A DNA stretch of 64,000 nt from a virus: positions 38,798-102,797 of the IMG/VR virus record IMGVR_UViG_3300049434_000028, one strand, 5' to 3'. The notes under the pieces were generated by a model. The model was not told the DNA's origin. It worked only from the letters and a program-made list of their open reading frames with translations, and made no database searches. A program made the translations under genes and the position numbers. Of the stretch, positions 1 to 7,924 are shown piece after piece. Every line of letters begins with the position of its first letter. Position 1 is the stretch's first letter.

Positions 1-2071
1 GCGCCCAACCGATCGCAGCGGTCCCGTACTTGGACGGCACGCCCAACGCCATGCGTACGTCCATGAGGCACTTGTTGTGCCAGTTGGACGCGCCACTGCG
101 GGATTGCCGCTGCATCCACGAGAGCGCGGCTGCACCTCGACCCGTAGCCGACCCACTGTTCGAGCCCGTCAGCTTCCCCAGGGCACTGACGACCGCACTC
201 CCGGAATTCCCTACGGCACCGACCTTTCCTACCTTCGACCCGGACCCCCCGCCCGGCGCCGCCATGTCGCCTACGCCGCCAAGAATGTCCTGCAGAGCGC
301 TGTTTCCAGGGTCGCCAGGCGTGTTCGGTGTAGCGACCCGGTCCAAGCCCGCGGTTACCGCGTCGATCTCCTCCACCGATCCCGTGCCACCGCCACCACC
401 GGGACCGCCGTGCTCACCACCGAAGAATCCAAGAGCGCCGCCTACCAAGGCGCCGACGCCGCCGCCGATCGCGGTACCGATCCCAGGAGCGATCATCGTG
501 CCGATCATTGCCCCCGTACCGCCCATCTGGGCAGCACCAGTGACTACTCCACCGACCTTGTTCCTCGTCGCACTGCTGCCATCACCTGAGATCAGGCCGC
601 CAGCAAGCGAACCGCCGAGGGCCGCCGCCGCGCCGATGCCAACGCCCTTCACCCGCGGAGACATCCCTATACGTGGGCGCGGCCCACCACCAGGTCCCCC
701 GCCCGCGCCTCCTGCTCGGCCACCCATGATCCGGTTCATCGCGTACATGCCCGCGATACCGCCACCAAAGTTGCTCGCAGCACTCACTGCGCCCATGAGC
801 GGTCCGGCCGCAGCCGCACCTGTGCCCATCACGCCGCCGAGGATCCCGCCCCCCGCGCCGAGCGCGGTGTTGAGGTTCCGGAACGCCGAGGCGGCTGCGT
901 CGACCTGCCGTCGGAGCTGAGGGAGCGCGCTGTCGGCCAGCTCCTGCTCAACCCCTGCCTTTGCCTGCGCCTTGCGCCGATCGGCGTCGAATACCGTGTC
1001 TCCGATCTGGCTCGCGCCCCCGCCTGTCTTGGACAGGGTGCTCGTCATCTTGCTCGAACTCGCACCACCCATCTTGCTGGCGGTCTCCCCGTAGCTGTAG
1101 ATGAACTCCTGCGTGGATGCGTCGAGCCCGAGACTGCTCATCGTTGCGCGCATGTTGGAGCCCTCAGCGCGGCCCTCGTTCAACGCCTGAGCCGACGGCA
1201 TCTTCCCGCCGTAGATCTTCTTCAGGAGCTGCTCGGCGATCTGCTCAGGAGTCTGCTTCACCCCCCCACTGCCGATCGTCTTGATGCCCATTGGCATCAG
1301 GTTGTAGTAGGCCTGCGGTGAGTAGAACCCGGTAGCCGCCGCTGCGCCCTGCTCATAGCTGCCGAGCAGGTTGCCAGCTCGTCCAGCGGATGCCTGCAGT
1401 TGCTGCGAAGCGCCGCTCATGCTAAGTCCCTGGCGCTCCCGAATGGTCTGCAGGCCAGCGAACGCGTCGGCCGAGCTGGTGTAGCCGGTCAGCCCACCCT
1501 GGCCAGGACCGCCGAACCAGGAGTGACGCGCCTGGCCCATGACCTGGTTGACGTTCCCCGAGCTGCCCCACGCGGTGAGCTGCGAGAGACGCTCGGCGTT
1601 GACCCAGTTGTCGCGCTTGCTGTTGCCGTACGCAGCCAGCCCGCCGGTAACCGCCCCCGCCACCGCCCACTTCTGCCCCGTGCTCAACGAGAACCGAGAG
1701 TTGCCGCCGTTTGGAAGCGGCCCGCCGTCGTTGTCGCCGCCCGAGCCGCCTTGACCGCCACCGGTCATACCCGAACGACGTGCAGGTGCGGTGGCTGGCC
1801 GCGTGGAGAACGTCGAGTCCCCGCCATTCGCGCTGCCCCCGCCACCCGACCGACGGCCGCCGCCCATGCCCCCGCCGAGCGCGTCGAGCTTCGTGCCGTC
1901 GATCTTCTTCAGCTCAGCGTTGAACTCTTTGACGTTCTTAACGAGCCGTTCCCATTGCTTGTTGAGGTTGTCCAGCGACTTCGTGTCGACCTTGAACCCA
2001 GCCGTCACCGTGCCAGCGCGGCCACCGCTGCTGCCCGCGCCGCGCCCTAGACCTGGCTGGTTCTCGGCCAC
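1..2071 (-). CDS. Tape-measure-like virion protein, C-terminus beyond window
   Basis: About 690 residues are visible and the frame is open at the window edge. The GTG start is chosen because AGGGAG lies five bases upstream and the start overlaps the preceding stop by one base. A lysine-rich helical stretch (residues 25-60) is followed by Gly/Ser-rich linkers and several Gly/Ala-rich hydrophobic blocks (about 397-445, 469-494, 502-549) that look like glycine-zipper membrane segments. Near residue 660 a Trp...Lys-Cys-Leu...Val-Arg...Ala-Leu-Gly-Val-Pro pattern resembles the entry of an NlpC/P60 or CHAP-type peptidoglycan hydrolase. Its place directly after tail tube and tail chaperone genes is the usual tape-measure position. 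It could instead be a separate tail lysin; the missing part would decide. Confidence 0.6.
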   Translation of the reverse strand, partial: MAENQPGLGRGAGSSGGRAGTVTAGFKVDTKSLDNLNKQWERLVKNVKEFNAELKKIDGTKLDALGGGMGGGRRSGGGGSANGGDSTFSTRPATAPARRSGMTGGGQGGSGGDNDGGPLPNGGNSRFSLSTGQKWAVAGAVTGGLAAYGNSKRDNWVNAERLSQLTAWGSSGNVNQVMGQARHSWFGGPGQGGLTGYTSSADAFAGLQTIRERQGLSMSGASQQLQASAGRAGNLLGSYEQGAAAATGFYSPQAYYNLMPMGIKTIGSGGVKQTPEQIAEQLLKKIYGGKMPSAQALNEGRAEGSNMRATMSSLGLDASTQEFIYSYGETASKMGGASSSKMTSTLSKTGGGASQIGDTVFDADRRKAQAKAGVEQELADSALPQLRRQVDAAASAFRNLNTALGAGGGILGGVMGTGAAAAGPLMGAVSAASNFGGGIAGMYAMNRIMGGRAGGAGGGPGGGPRPRIGMSPRVKGVGIGAAAALGGSLAGGLISGDGSSATRNKVGGVVTGAAQMGGTGAMIGTMIAPGIGTAIGGGVGALVGGALGFFGGEHGGPGGGGGTGSVEEIDAVTAGLDRVATPNTPGDPGNSALQDILGGVGDMAAPGGGSGSKVGKVGAVGNSGSAVVSALGKLTGSNSGSATGRGAAALSWMQRQSRSGASNWHNKCLMDVRMALGVPSKYGTAAIGWA

Positions 2072-2226
2072 TACGACTCCCTCTTCGTCATCCCTAGACG
2101 CTTAGCCACTACCTCGGTCCAGTACCGACGCTCCCGCACCGTCATCTTCCGAAGCTCCGTCAGATTCCATCCGCTGAAGTACTGCCCGATGTGTCCGTAG
2201 TCGATGAAGACCTGCTGGTAACTGCT
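2071..2226 (-). CDS. Tail assembly chaperone, second frame (possible frameshift product)
   Basis: This frame stays open for 51 codons from the stop of the upstream chaperone gene to a TAG that overlaps the tape-measure GTG by one base. It is in the +1 (equivalently -2) frame relative to the upstream gene and has no good start of its own; the first in-frame ATG is about 27 codons in. The Trp/Tyr/Arg-rich C-terminus, including RERRYW, looks like the second half of tail chaperones made by ribosomal frameshifting just before the tape measure gene. The slip site is not obvious: the upstream gene ends GGT TTC TAG. It could also be a reinitiated short gene. Confidence 0.5.
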   Translation of the reverse strand, partial: SSYQQVFIDYGHIGQYFSGWNLTELRKMTVRERRYWTEVVAKRLGMTKRES

Positions 2227-3133
2227 AGAAACCGCGAAACATGGTCGCCACGTCGATGACGAGCGGGAACTCGCGGTCGCACTCTGGGCACGCCTGCTTC
2301 ACCTCATCCCACAGCGGTCCGGGCTGAGAGTCGGTCAGGAACTGCAGGAGTGCCTGCCGGTCGGCGGTACCCATCGACCGGATCGCCGCCATCGGCACAG
2401 GGTCGCCGTCGATGGTGAGGATGCAGCGCTTCAGCAGCATGGTGTTGATCTCTGCTGCAGTGCGCTGCGAGTTCTCCGCGGTGTACACCGATCGCTGAGT
2501 GCCACCGTTGATCAAGTTGATCTCGACACTGCCGCCCTTGCGCAGCGGGACGAAGTAGGTGTGCCGCGCCGCGTCCAACGTGATGACGTCCCGGCCGTCC
2601 CGCAGCTTGACCACGAGCCCGTCGAGCTGGCGGACCTTGACGTCCTTGGTGAAGCTGTAGTCGACCTGGAACTCGTGCTTGCAGTCCAGCCTAGGGCAGG
2701 TCAGGTCGAGCCGCATGACGTCGCCGTAGGTGGCGATCCGAATCCCCTGCAACAGCATGTCCCGGTCACCGATGAGCAGATCGTCGAGCATCTCCTGCGT
2801 GCACGGATGATCCCCGATCCGCTCGACGCACCGCACCAGCAGGGTGTTGATGAACTTGGTGAAGTCCCGCGTGACCGCGGGCCGCGACAGCTCCTCCTCA
2901 TCCTCCCCGCACAGCTCGCGCACGCGGGCCTCCTTGATGACCCCCCCTTCGCTCAGGTACCCACCCGGCAACGTGACGGTGCCGTCGGGTGGGGCACTGA
3001 TGAGGATCGGCTTGTCGTCCTCGTCCTCTCCTACGCCCATCGCCAGATTCCCGAGCATGTTCGCCATCTCGGGGTTGGTGCCAGGGTCGATCTCTATGCC
3101 GGTTACTAGCCCCTCAAGCTGATCCGCCGTCAC
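2225..3133 (-). CDS. Tail assembly chaperone / T4 gp26-like family protein
   Basis: 302 residues from a GTG with AGGAG five bases upstream. The central segment (about 110-160) has a conserved LLIGDRDMLLQGIR-type stretch followed by TYGD and a Cys-Pro...Asp-Cys pair, the pattern of the T4-baseplate/tail-chaperone family PF12322. A second Cys-Pro-x-Cys pair lies near residue 283. These proteins act in the cytoplasm during tail assembly and are not major virion components. Location between tail tube and tape measure fits. The N-terminal 80 residues are acidic and not recognised. A +1-frame extension follows its stop. Confidence 0.6.
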   Translation of the reverse strand: MTADQLEGLVTGIEIDPGTNPEMANMLGNLAMGVGEDEDDKPILISAPPDGTVTLPGGYLSEGGVIKEARVRELCGEDEEELSRPAVTRDFTKFINTLLVRCVERIGDHPCTQEMLDDLLIGDRDMLLQGIRIATYGDVMRLDLTCPRLDCKHEFQVDYSFTKDVKVRQLDGLVVKLRDGRDVITLDAARHTYFVPLRKGGSVEINLINGGTQRSVYTAENSQRTAAEINTMLLKRCILTIDGDPVPMAAIRSMGTADRQALLQFLTDSQPGPLWDEVKQACPECDREFPLVIDVATMFRGF

Positions 3134-3160
3134 TTCTGCTCCTAGTGCTCGTGTCGAGTG

Positions 3161-3739
3161 TTACTTGATCGTCGGTGCGTCTGAGGTGTACGGGTCGGCC
3201 GCGTAGCTCGGCTTCCATCCCTCGTGCTGGATGACCATCTGTTCCATGAGGATGCCGTTGCCACCGGCATCGAGGTCGCTAAAGCTGATGCTGCCCGGCC
3301 AGGCGTTGTAGACCTTGAACCGCAGCTTCACCGGCACCTTGTTGTTCAGGGTGTACGGGTGGGCGAGCACCGAGATGTCGATGTTCGACCGGAAGTCCTT
3401 GCCCTTCTTGGGCGCGTACGAGCCACCGCCCTGGATGACCGAGAAGATCTCGCGCACCCACTCGTACGCATGCGGGGTGTTCACCATGACGCCGCGGGAC
3501 AGCGTGATCGGCGTGAACTCCGACTGCCCCGGCATCTTCTGGGGCGTCAGGTTGTAGCCACCCTGGCGATACGCGATGACCTGCGTCTCGACGTTCAGTC
3601 CGGCACAATTCATGAAGCCCAGCTCAATGAGCTTCCTGTTGCCACCGGCAGTGACGTGGTTGATGTTGACTATGAAGCGGAAGTTGCGCAGCGGATCGGT
3701 CGCGATCGAAGACCGCGAGTCCTTGACTGTCTCTGGCAT
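3161..3739 (-). CDS. Tail tube protein
   Basis: 192 residues, T4-gp19-like tube family. It begins MPETVKDSRS and contains NFRFIVNINHV, a GLNVETQVI-type strand and a basic C-terminal half typical of contractile-tail inner tube proteins, which polymerise inside the sheath. The ATG overlaps the sheath gene stop by one base (TAATG), which fixes the start; a longer reading frame continues upstream inside the sheath gene but is an artefact. The coupling to the sheath gene and the following chaperone gives the standard myovirus order. Confidence 0.85.
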   Translation of the reverse strand: MPETVKDSRSSIATDPLRNFRFIVNINHVTAGGNRKLIELGFMNCAGLNVETQVIAYRQGGYNLTPQKMPGQSEFTPITLSRGVMVNTPHAYEWVREIFSVIQGGGSYAPKKGKDFRSNIDISVLAHPYTLNNKVPVKLRFKVYNAWPGSISFSDLDAGGNGILMEQMVIQHEGWKPSYAADPYTSDAPTIK

Positions 3740-5286
3740 TAGACCTCCTCGTTGACGGTGGAGCCGGACTCGAACTGACCGATCTTCAAGACGATGAACT
3801 CGGCGGGAGTCTCCAGAGCCACGCCGACCTCGATGTGCACCTCGCCGTTGTTCACAGCGTTCTGCGCGTTGGTGTCCTCGTCGCACTTGACGTAGAACGC
3901 CTCCTCCGCAGTAGTTCCACGAAGAGCGCCGTCCTGCCACAGCTCCAGCAGAACGCGCGAGCAGACATCCTCCAACGAAGCCCAAAGCTGCTCGTCGTTG
4001 GACTCGAACGCTGCGAATCGCGTGGCGTTGGTGAGCGCCATGCGCAGCGCGATCAGCGTGCGCCGAACGCTGACGTACTTGTCGATCTGATTGAGCTTTA
4101 GCGTGCGCGCACCAAAGATGCAGAGCCCGTTGCCGGGGACCGACTTGATGACGTTGACCTTGCCCATGTTGAGGGAGTCCATCTCAGACTCCAACGCCCG
4201 GTACTCTAGGGCCACGACGCCGTTGAGGCGGTTGTTGATCCCCGCCGGAGCCTTGTGCGTCCCGCGCTGGGTATCCGTGGCGACGTACTGCCCGACGACC
4301 GCGCCGCCAGGCGGGATGAGTCGCGTGCTGCCCGGCACCGTGTTGCTCGGGTCGCTGATCGCGAGCTGCGGGTAGTACACCGCTGCGTAGCTGCTGCTTG
4401 TGTACGCCGCCGCGGTGGTGATGAGCTGTGCAGGAGTCTGTGCAACGGCGCAGTCGACGACCAGGAAGCAGGTCCCGCGCGTCTCGCAGAAGGTGATCAT
4501 TGCGTTGACCGTGGCCGTGTCGACAACGCCGGGGATATTGATCGTGAGGAAGTCGTCCACGAGCGCCAGCGTGGCCGCCGCGTTGTACAGCTCGCTACCG
4601 GCTCCGACGGTCGGGGCCGCACCATCCGCACCGGAGGTGAGCACCTCACCGCCAGCCGGGGACACCGCGGGGACGATCGTGCCCGCAACGTAGGTGGCGG
4701 AACTCAGGTTGGTCAGCCTGATGTACACGCTACCGGTGGTGGGGGAGTTCAACAGCGCGGGCGCATACCGCCCATCGGTCGGGTCCATCGACAGGTCGGT
4801 CCAACGCTCAACGATGAACTGGTCGCCGGAGCCACCCAGACGCACCGTCAGATTGAACCGGCCGGGGAGGCTCGACCCCACGTCGGAGATCTCGGTGTAG
4901 ATCACGTTGCCCCAGGCACCAGGGTTCAGCGCATCGACCCGCAACAGCGGCGCCGGGGTGCCCGCACGGTCGTTGTAGGTGCGCGTCGCCACGACCGCAC
5001 CGGCACCGACTGCACGCACGATGTAGGCGGCTTGCCCGCCGTTGTTGTAGTACTGGAACACCGCGTGCGCCAGTGCCTGGTTGGCTCCGGCGAACCCGCC
5101 GTAGAGCTTCACGAACTGGCCCCACGAATTGATCAGCGTCGGCAGGCCGAGGATCGTGCCCGGCTGCACCGGTCCGCGGGTGGATACACCGACGAACGCG
5201 GCGACGGTGATCGCAGGGAAGGAATCGGGCGTGGTCTGGAGGAGGGACTCCTCCACATACACGCCTGGGCGCTTGTATGTCGCCAT
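3739..5286 (-). CDS. Contractile tail sheath protein
   Basis: 515 residues, a normal length for a phage sheath. The N-terminus reads YKRPGVYVEE followed by an FVGVSTRGP motif, the signature of tail sheath proteins. The C-terminal domain has the conserved RRTLIALRMAL and FVKCDEDTN-like segments that end sheath subunits. AGGAG stands nine bases before the ATG. Sheath subunits stack around the tube and contract on adsorption, so this gene identifies the virus as a myovirus. It is translationally coupled to the tube gene. Confidence 0.92.
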   Translation of the reverse strand: MATYKRPGVYVEESLLQTTPDSFPAITVAAFVGVSTRGPVQPGTILGLPTLINSWGQFVKLYGGFAGANQALAHAVFQYYNNGGQAAYIVRAVGAGAVVATRTYNDRAGTPAPLLRVDALNPGAWGNVIYTEISDVGSSLPGRFNLTVRLGGSGDQFIVERWTDLSMDPTDGRYAPALLNSPTTGSVYIRLTNLSSATYVAGTIVPAVSPAGGEVLTSGADGAAPTVGAGSELYNAAATLALVDDFLTINIPGVVDTATVNAMITFCETRGTCFLVVDCAVAQTPAQLITTAAAYTSSSYAAVYYPQLAISDPSNTVPGSTRLIPPGGAVVGQYVATDTQRGTHKAPAGINNRLNGVVALEYRALESEMDSLNMGKVNVIKSVPGNGLCIFGARTLKLNQIDKYVSVRRTLIALRMALTNATRFAAFESNDEQLWASLEDVCSRVLLELWQDGALRGTTAEEAFYVKCDEDTNAQNAVNNGEVHIEVGVALETPAEFIVLKIGQFESGSTVNEEV

Positions 5287-5357
5287 CGGGTAGGTCTCCT
5301 AAATCGCGAGGATGAGAACGTGGAGACCGAGTAGTAATCCGAGTGATTGTCCGTCAG

Positions 5358-6047
5358 CTAGAACCCGTGCACCACCAAGGAGCCACTCCCTCGGAACTTC
5401 ACGACGTTCGGGAGTTCGAGCAGGAAATCGAAGATCTCGATCGCGATGTCCGAGGTCGCAATGAAGCGGGACAGCTCGGCCGGGAAGTACTCCGACGACA
5501 TCTGCACCGTCCACGCCTTGCGGAAGATGCGCTTGTTCGGGTCGCCGGGATCCGGCTGATCGGCCGACTGCGGACCGTTGATGAGATCGAGCCGACGGAC
5601 GGAGTGGTCATCGCCTACCTCGTTCGTGCCCACCATGGGGACCGCGCCGAAGCGTTCCACCAACCTGGTGGTCATCATCGACGCCATGATCTGGCGGTCG
5701 TGCTGGACGAAGCGAGCAAAGCTCGTGATCTGGTAGGTGAACAGCAGCGGGATCGGCCACTCGGTCACGGCTCGGTCGTGCAGCACCCGTGTCGGCGGCA
5801 TGTACTCCTCGCCAGCCCTGAAGCGGTAGCTGCCGCGGGTCTCCCGCTCGGGGTCGCGGGCGATGTTGAGCAGGTCGATCGTGATGTAGGGGTACTCCCG
5901 GCGCTGCGCCTCCTGCTCCGGCAGCCGGAAGTAGACCTTGACCTCGCGCCCGACTGCGCCGGAGCTGCCGTCGCGCACCGTCATTCCCTGCAGGTACGAC
6001 TTCAGCGCCGCGTCCTCACGAAGGATCAGGCCGTCGTTGGCGCTCAC
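5358..6047 (-). CDS. Virion structural protein, probable tail/neck connector
   Basis: 229 residues from a GTG overlapping the preceding stop (GTGA). It is a mixed alpha/beta protein beginning SANDGLILREDAALKSYL with a REYPYITIDLLNI segment. It sits between a neck-type gene and the sheath gene, where contractile phages place tail-terminator or sheath-completion proteins; the assignment rests on that position and not on a recognised motif. A longer frame beginning near 6434 is rejected because it would run through the upstream gene. Confidence 0.5.
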   Translation of the reverse strand: MSANDGLILREDAALKSYLQGMTVRDGSSGAVGREVKVYFRLPEQEAQRREYPYITIDLLNIARDPERETRGSYRFRAGEEYMPPTRVLHDRAVTEWPIPLLFTYQITSFARFVQHDRQIMASMMTTRLVERFGAVPMVGTNEVGDDHSVRRLDLINGPQSADQPDPGDPNKRIFRKAWTVQMSSEYFPAELSRFIATSDIAIEIFDFLLELPNVVKFRGSGSLVVHGF

Positions 6048-6412
6048 AATGCCCCCCAGATACGACGCGCGAGCGCGGCGCTGAACTCCTCGTTGTAGTG
6101 CTTCTGGTTGCGGGCCAGGGTGGCGCGCATCCAGCCCTTGGGAGCGCCTACCAGGGTGCCCCACTCCAGGTCGTACGCCTCGCGAGCGCTGAGCCCGGTG
6201 AGCACACCGACCACTGCCTCGCCGCGATCCAGGTACAGCCCGATGTCCGAGCGCGTCTCGTCGCTCATCCCCGCGGCCTTGGCCGCCGCGTCCAGGTCGG
6301 CCAGCAGCGATCCGTGCGCGGCCTCGCCTGCGGCGTCCCAGATGAGCTTGCCGAGATCCACCTTGCGCTTCGCGAACGCCTGCAGCTCCGGCGAGCTGAT
6401 GGAGAACCCCAT
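6044..6412 (-). CDS. Neck/head-completion-like small virion protein
   Basis: 122 residues, mainly helical, basic C-terminus. AAGGAGG lies 11 bases before the chosen ATG; an alternative GTG at 6496 adds 28 residues of poor composition and has no ribosome site. The stop overlaps the next start (GTGA). Size, helical pattern and position before a connector and the sheath suggest an HK97-gp10-like neck role, but no motif proves it. The 178-base interval on its upstream side (6413-6590) has no gene and only a weak GGGGG/CCCCC hairpin at 6555-6572. Confidence 0.45.
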   Translation of the reverse strand: MGFSISSPELQAFAKRKVDLGKLIWDAAGEAAHGSLLADLDAAAKAAGMSDETRSDIGLYLDRGEAVVGVLTGLSAREAYDLEWGTLVGAPKGWMRATLARNQKHYNEEFSAALARRIWGAL

Positions 6413-6590
6413 GGCTCGGCAGACCTCCTTGCAAGCGTGCGGCGAAGTGGTGCGGCGTGACATCGACCCGGCGTGTGCGATCGACGTCAAAGCCACGCTA
6501 GCCCGTGCGCACAGCTCCGCGCGAGAGAGGTTCTACGCGAGCTTGTATGTACGCGGGGGCCCGGCTACCCCCAAGTCCGGAGGTAAAATC

Positions 6591-6998
6591 TCAGGCGCGC
6601 TTGCGCGGGTACGCGCGGACGACGGGCTCGCCCTTACGCCAGGCAGCTTCCTTATGCAAGCCAGGCTGCTGACTCGCGAGCTTGCCAACGGCGGCCCTGG
6701 CGTCGGGGGACATGTCGTCACGGTGATGCAGGAAGGGCATGCCGGTCTCCTTGTGCACGCCCTCGTAGAGCGCGGCGGCCACACCCTGACGCCGATGCTC
6801 GGGATCCACGGCAACGTACTCCACGCCGACGTGACCTTTCTGCTCGGGAGTCATGAACCTCTGGCTGCGGTCGAACCGCATCGTGCCGATAACGTCACCG
6901 GTCTCCGGGTGCCGAGCCGTGGCCAGCTCACCGCCCCAGGGGTGCGGGCCCTCCATCGCGACCTGCCACTGCCTACCAAGGTTGTCGGAAGCGCTCAC
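6591..6998 (-). CDS. GNAT-family N-acetyltransferase-like protein
   Basis: 135 residues. Residues around 60-80 read YVAVDPEHRRQGVAAALYE, which is motif A of the GNAT fold: a beta strand followed by the Arg-x2-Gly-x-Ala acetyl-CoA pyrophosphate loop. The preceding strand (GDVIGTMRF) fits the GNAT core. The acceptor substrate cannot be read from the sequence. It overlaps the upstream gene by four bases (ATGA) and ends the operon that begins at 7437. A protein-modifying acetyltransferase among virion genes is unusual; it may act on host or virion proteins. Confidence 0.65.
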   Translation of the reverse strand: MSASDNLGRQWQVAMEGPHPWGGELATARHPETGDVIGTMRFDRSQRFMTPEQKGHVGVEYVAVDPEHRRQGVAAALYEGVHKETGMPFLHHRDDMSPDARAAVGKLASQQPGLHKEAAWRKGEPVVRAYPRKRA

Positions 6999-7306
6999 TT
7001 CCAGCCGAGCTTCCCGGTGAGGAACTCCATGCCGTGCTTCTTGGCCGCCGTCATCGTCTTGAACGGCGGGGGCGTGTACCGGATCTCCTTCGCGGTACCG
7101 TCCGGGCCCTGGTACCTGCCGATCATGTGGAACTCTCCTGGACCCTTACGCGCGACGGACACCTCGTGCGACTTGGGATCCCAGCCATTCGGACCCAGCC
7201 GCCGGTCGGCCCACTCCGGGCTGTCCTTGCCCCACATCGGCTCTTCCTGACGCCAATCGGTGATCTTCGGCTGGAACTGCTCGCCCAGGTGCTCGTCCGC
7301 GCTCAC
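6995..7306 (-). CDS. Uncharacterised protein, acidic N-terminus
   Basis: 103 residues from a GTG coupled to the upstream short gene (GTGA). The sequence is Trp-, Gly- and Pro-rich at the N-terminus (WRQEEPMWGKDSPEWADRR) and basic at the end. No family is recognised. It shares general style, though not a clear alignment, with the small proteins encoded at 24373-26060, and lies in a three-gene operon with the acetyltransferase-like protein. Confidence 0.6.
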   Translation of the reverse strand: MSADEHLGEQFQPKITDWRQEEPMWGKDSPEWADRRLGPNGWDPKSHEVSVARKGPGEFHMIGRYQGPDGTAKEIRYTPPPFKTMTAAKKHGMEFLTGKLGWK

Positions 7307-7437
7307 GGCGTGCTCGGGCTCTCAATCGCCCGCACGGGCGTCTTGGCCAGGCTGCGCTGGTACAGGACCATGCTGCGGTTGGCCTTGTACACGTCCGGGC
7401 CGAACTGCTGAGGCTGGAGGTTGTCCGCTGCTGCCAT
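7303..7437 (-). CDS. Short uncharacterised protein (44 residues)
   Basis: ATG to TGA with the stop overlapping the next start (GTGA), which is the main support. The sequence contains PQQFGPDVYKANRSMVLYQR and a Pro/Ser-rich tail. The ribosome site is weak (GAGCGG). It is the first gene of the leftward acetyltransferase operon and faces the rightward gene at 7527 across a 89-base divergent gap. Confidence 0.5.
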   Translation of the reverse strand: MAAADNLQPQQFGPDVYKANRSMVLYQRSLAKTPVRAIESPSTP

Positions 7438-7464
7438 GCCGCTCAGCGTAACGGCGCGAAGGCC

Positions 7465-7492
7465 TGCGGTGGGAGAGTCCCGGCGTTACCCT
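7465..7492 (+). promoter_or_regulatory. Candidate promoter for the rightward gene at 7527
   Basis: TACCCT at 7487-7492 resembles an actinobacterial -10 hexamer, with TGCGGT 16 bases upstream as a weak -35. The bases running from TACCCT into GCAGGCA are nearly repeated at 39124 (TACGCT then GCAGGGCA), in front of another isolated rightward gene, which is the main reason for reporting it. Confidence 0.35.
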
Positions 7493-7526
7493 GCAGGCAC
7501 CGGACCACTACGACACGGAGCACCCC

Positions 7527-7781
7527 ATGAGCCACTACTGCGATGGCAGCTGCACGCACGAGAGCGAGCGCTTCTATAGAGACGCCAACCGCGGGCTGAA
7601 CAGCATCGGCATGCTGCTATGGATCGCCTTCGGACTGTTCTGCTTATGGACGGCATGCGTCACAGGGTCGATGCTCATCGCGCCCGAGCCGGGCGTCAAC
7701 CCGATCAGCTCGCTCATCATCACGCTGTTCTTCGCGTGCATGACCTGGGGCTCATTCCGTGTGGTACTCCGCAGGCGCTGA
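7527..7781 (+). CDS. Small two-helix membrane protein
   Basis: 84 residues, rightward within an otherwise leftward region. Two hydrophobic segments (about 28-48 and 56-75) predict two transmembrane helices, with a Cys/His-containing N-terminus (YCDGSCTHESER) and an Arg-rich C-terminus. GGAG precedes the ATG by six bases. Its 3' end overlaps the convergent gene 7752-7913 by 30 bases. Function unknown; holin, anti-holin or exclusion roles are possible but not shown. Confidence 0.6.
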   Translation: MSHYCDGSCTHESERFYRDANRGLNSIGMLLWIAFGLFCLWTACVTGSMLIAPEPGVNPISSLIITLFFACMTWGSFRVVLRRR

Positions 7782-7913
7782 GTCCTCTACTCGCGCCTTC
7801 CCATTCGGCTGCCACGTTGCTGGCGGCTCGTTTCCATTCGCCTCGTTAGGGGCGGTGTCCGGCTCCGGGTGCACGATTGCCAAATCCTCTTCAGTGATCC
7901 TGACCTCGTCCAT
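7752..7913 (-). CDS. Small acidic protein downstream of the tail fibre
   Basis: 53 residues, start supported by AAGGAG seven bases upstream that itself overlaps the tail-fibre stop. Composition is acidic (MDEVRITEEDLAIVHPEPD) with a Pro/Asn-rich disordered tail. Position directly after a large fibre suggests a fibre-assembly chaperone or attachment peptide, by analogy with other phages; no motif supports this. Confidence 0.6.
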   Translation of the reverse strand: MDEVRITEEDLAIVHPEPDTAPNEANGNEPPATWQPNGKARVEDSAPAEYHTE

Positions 7914-7924
7914 CAATACGCTCC

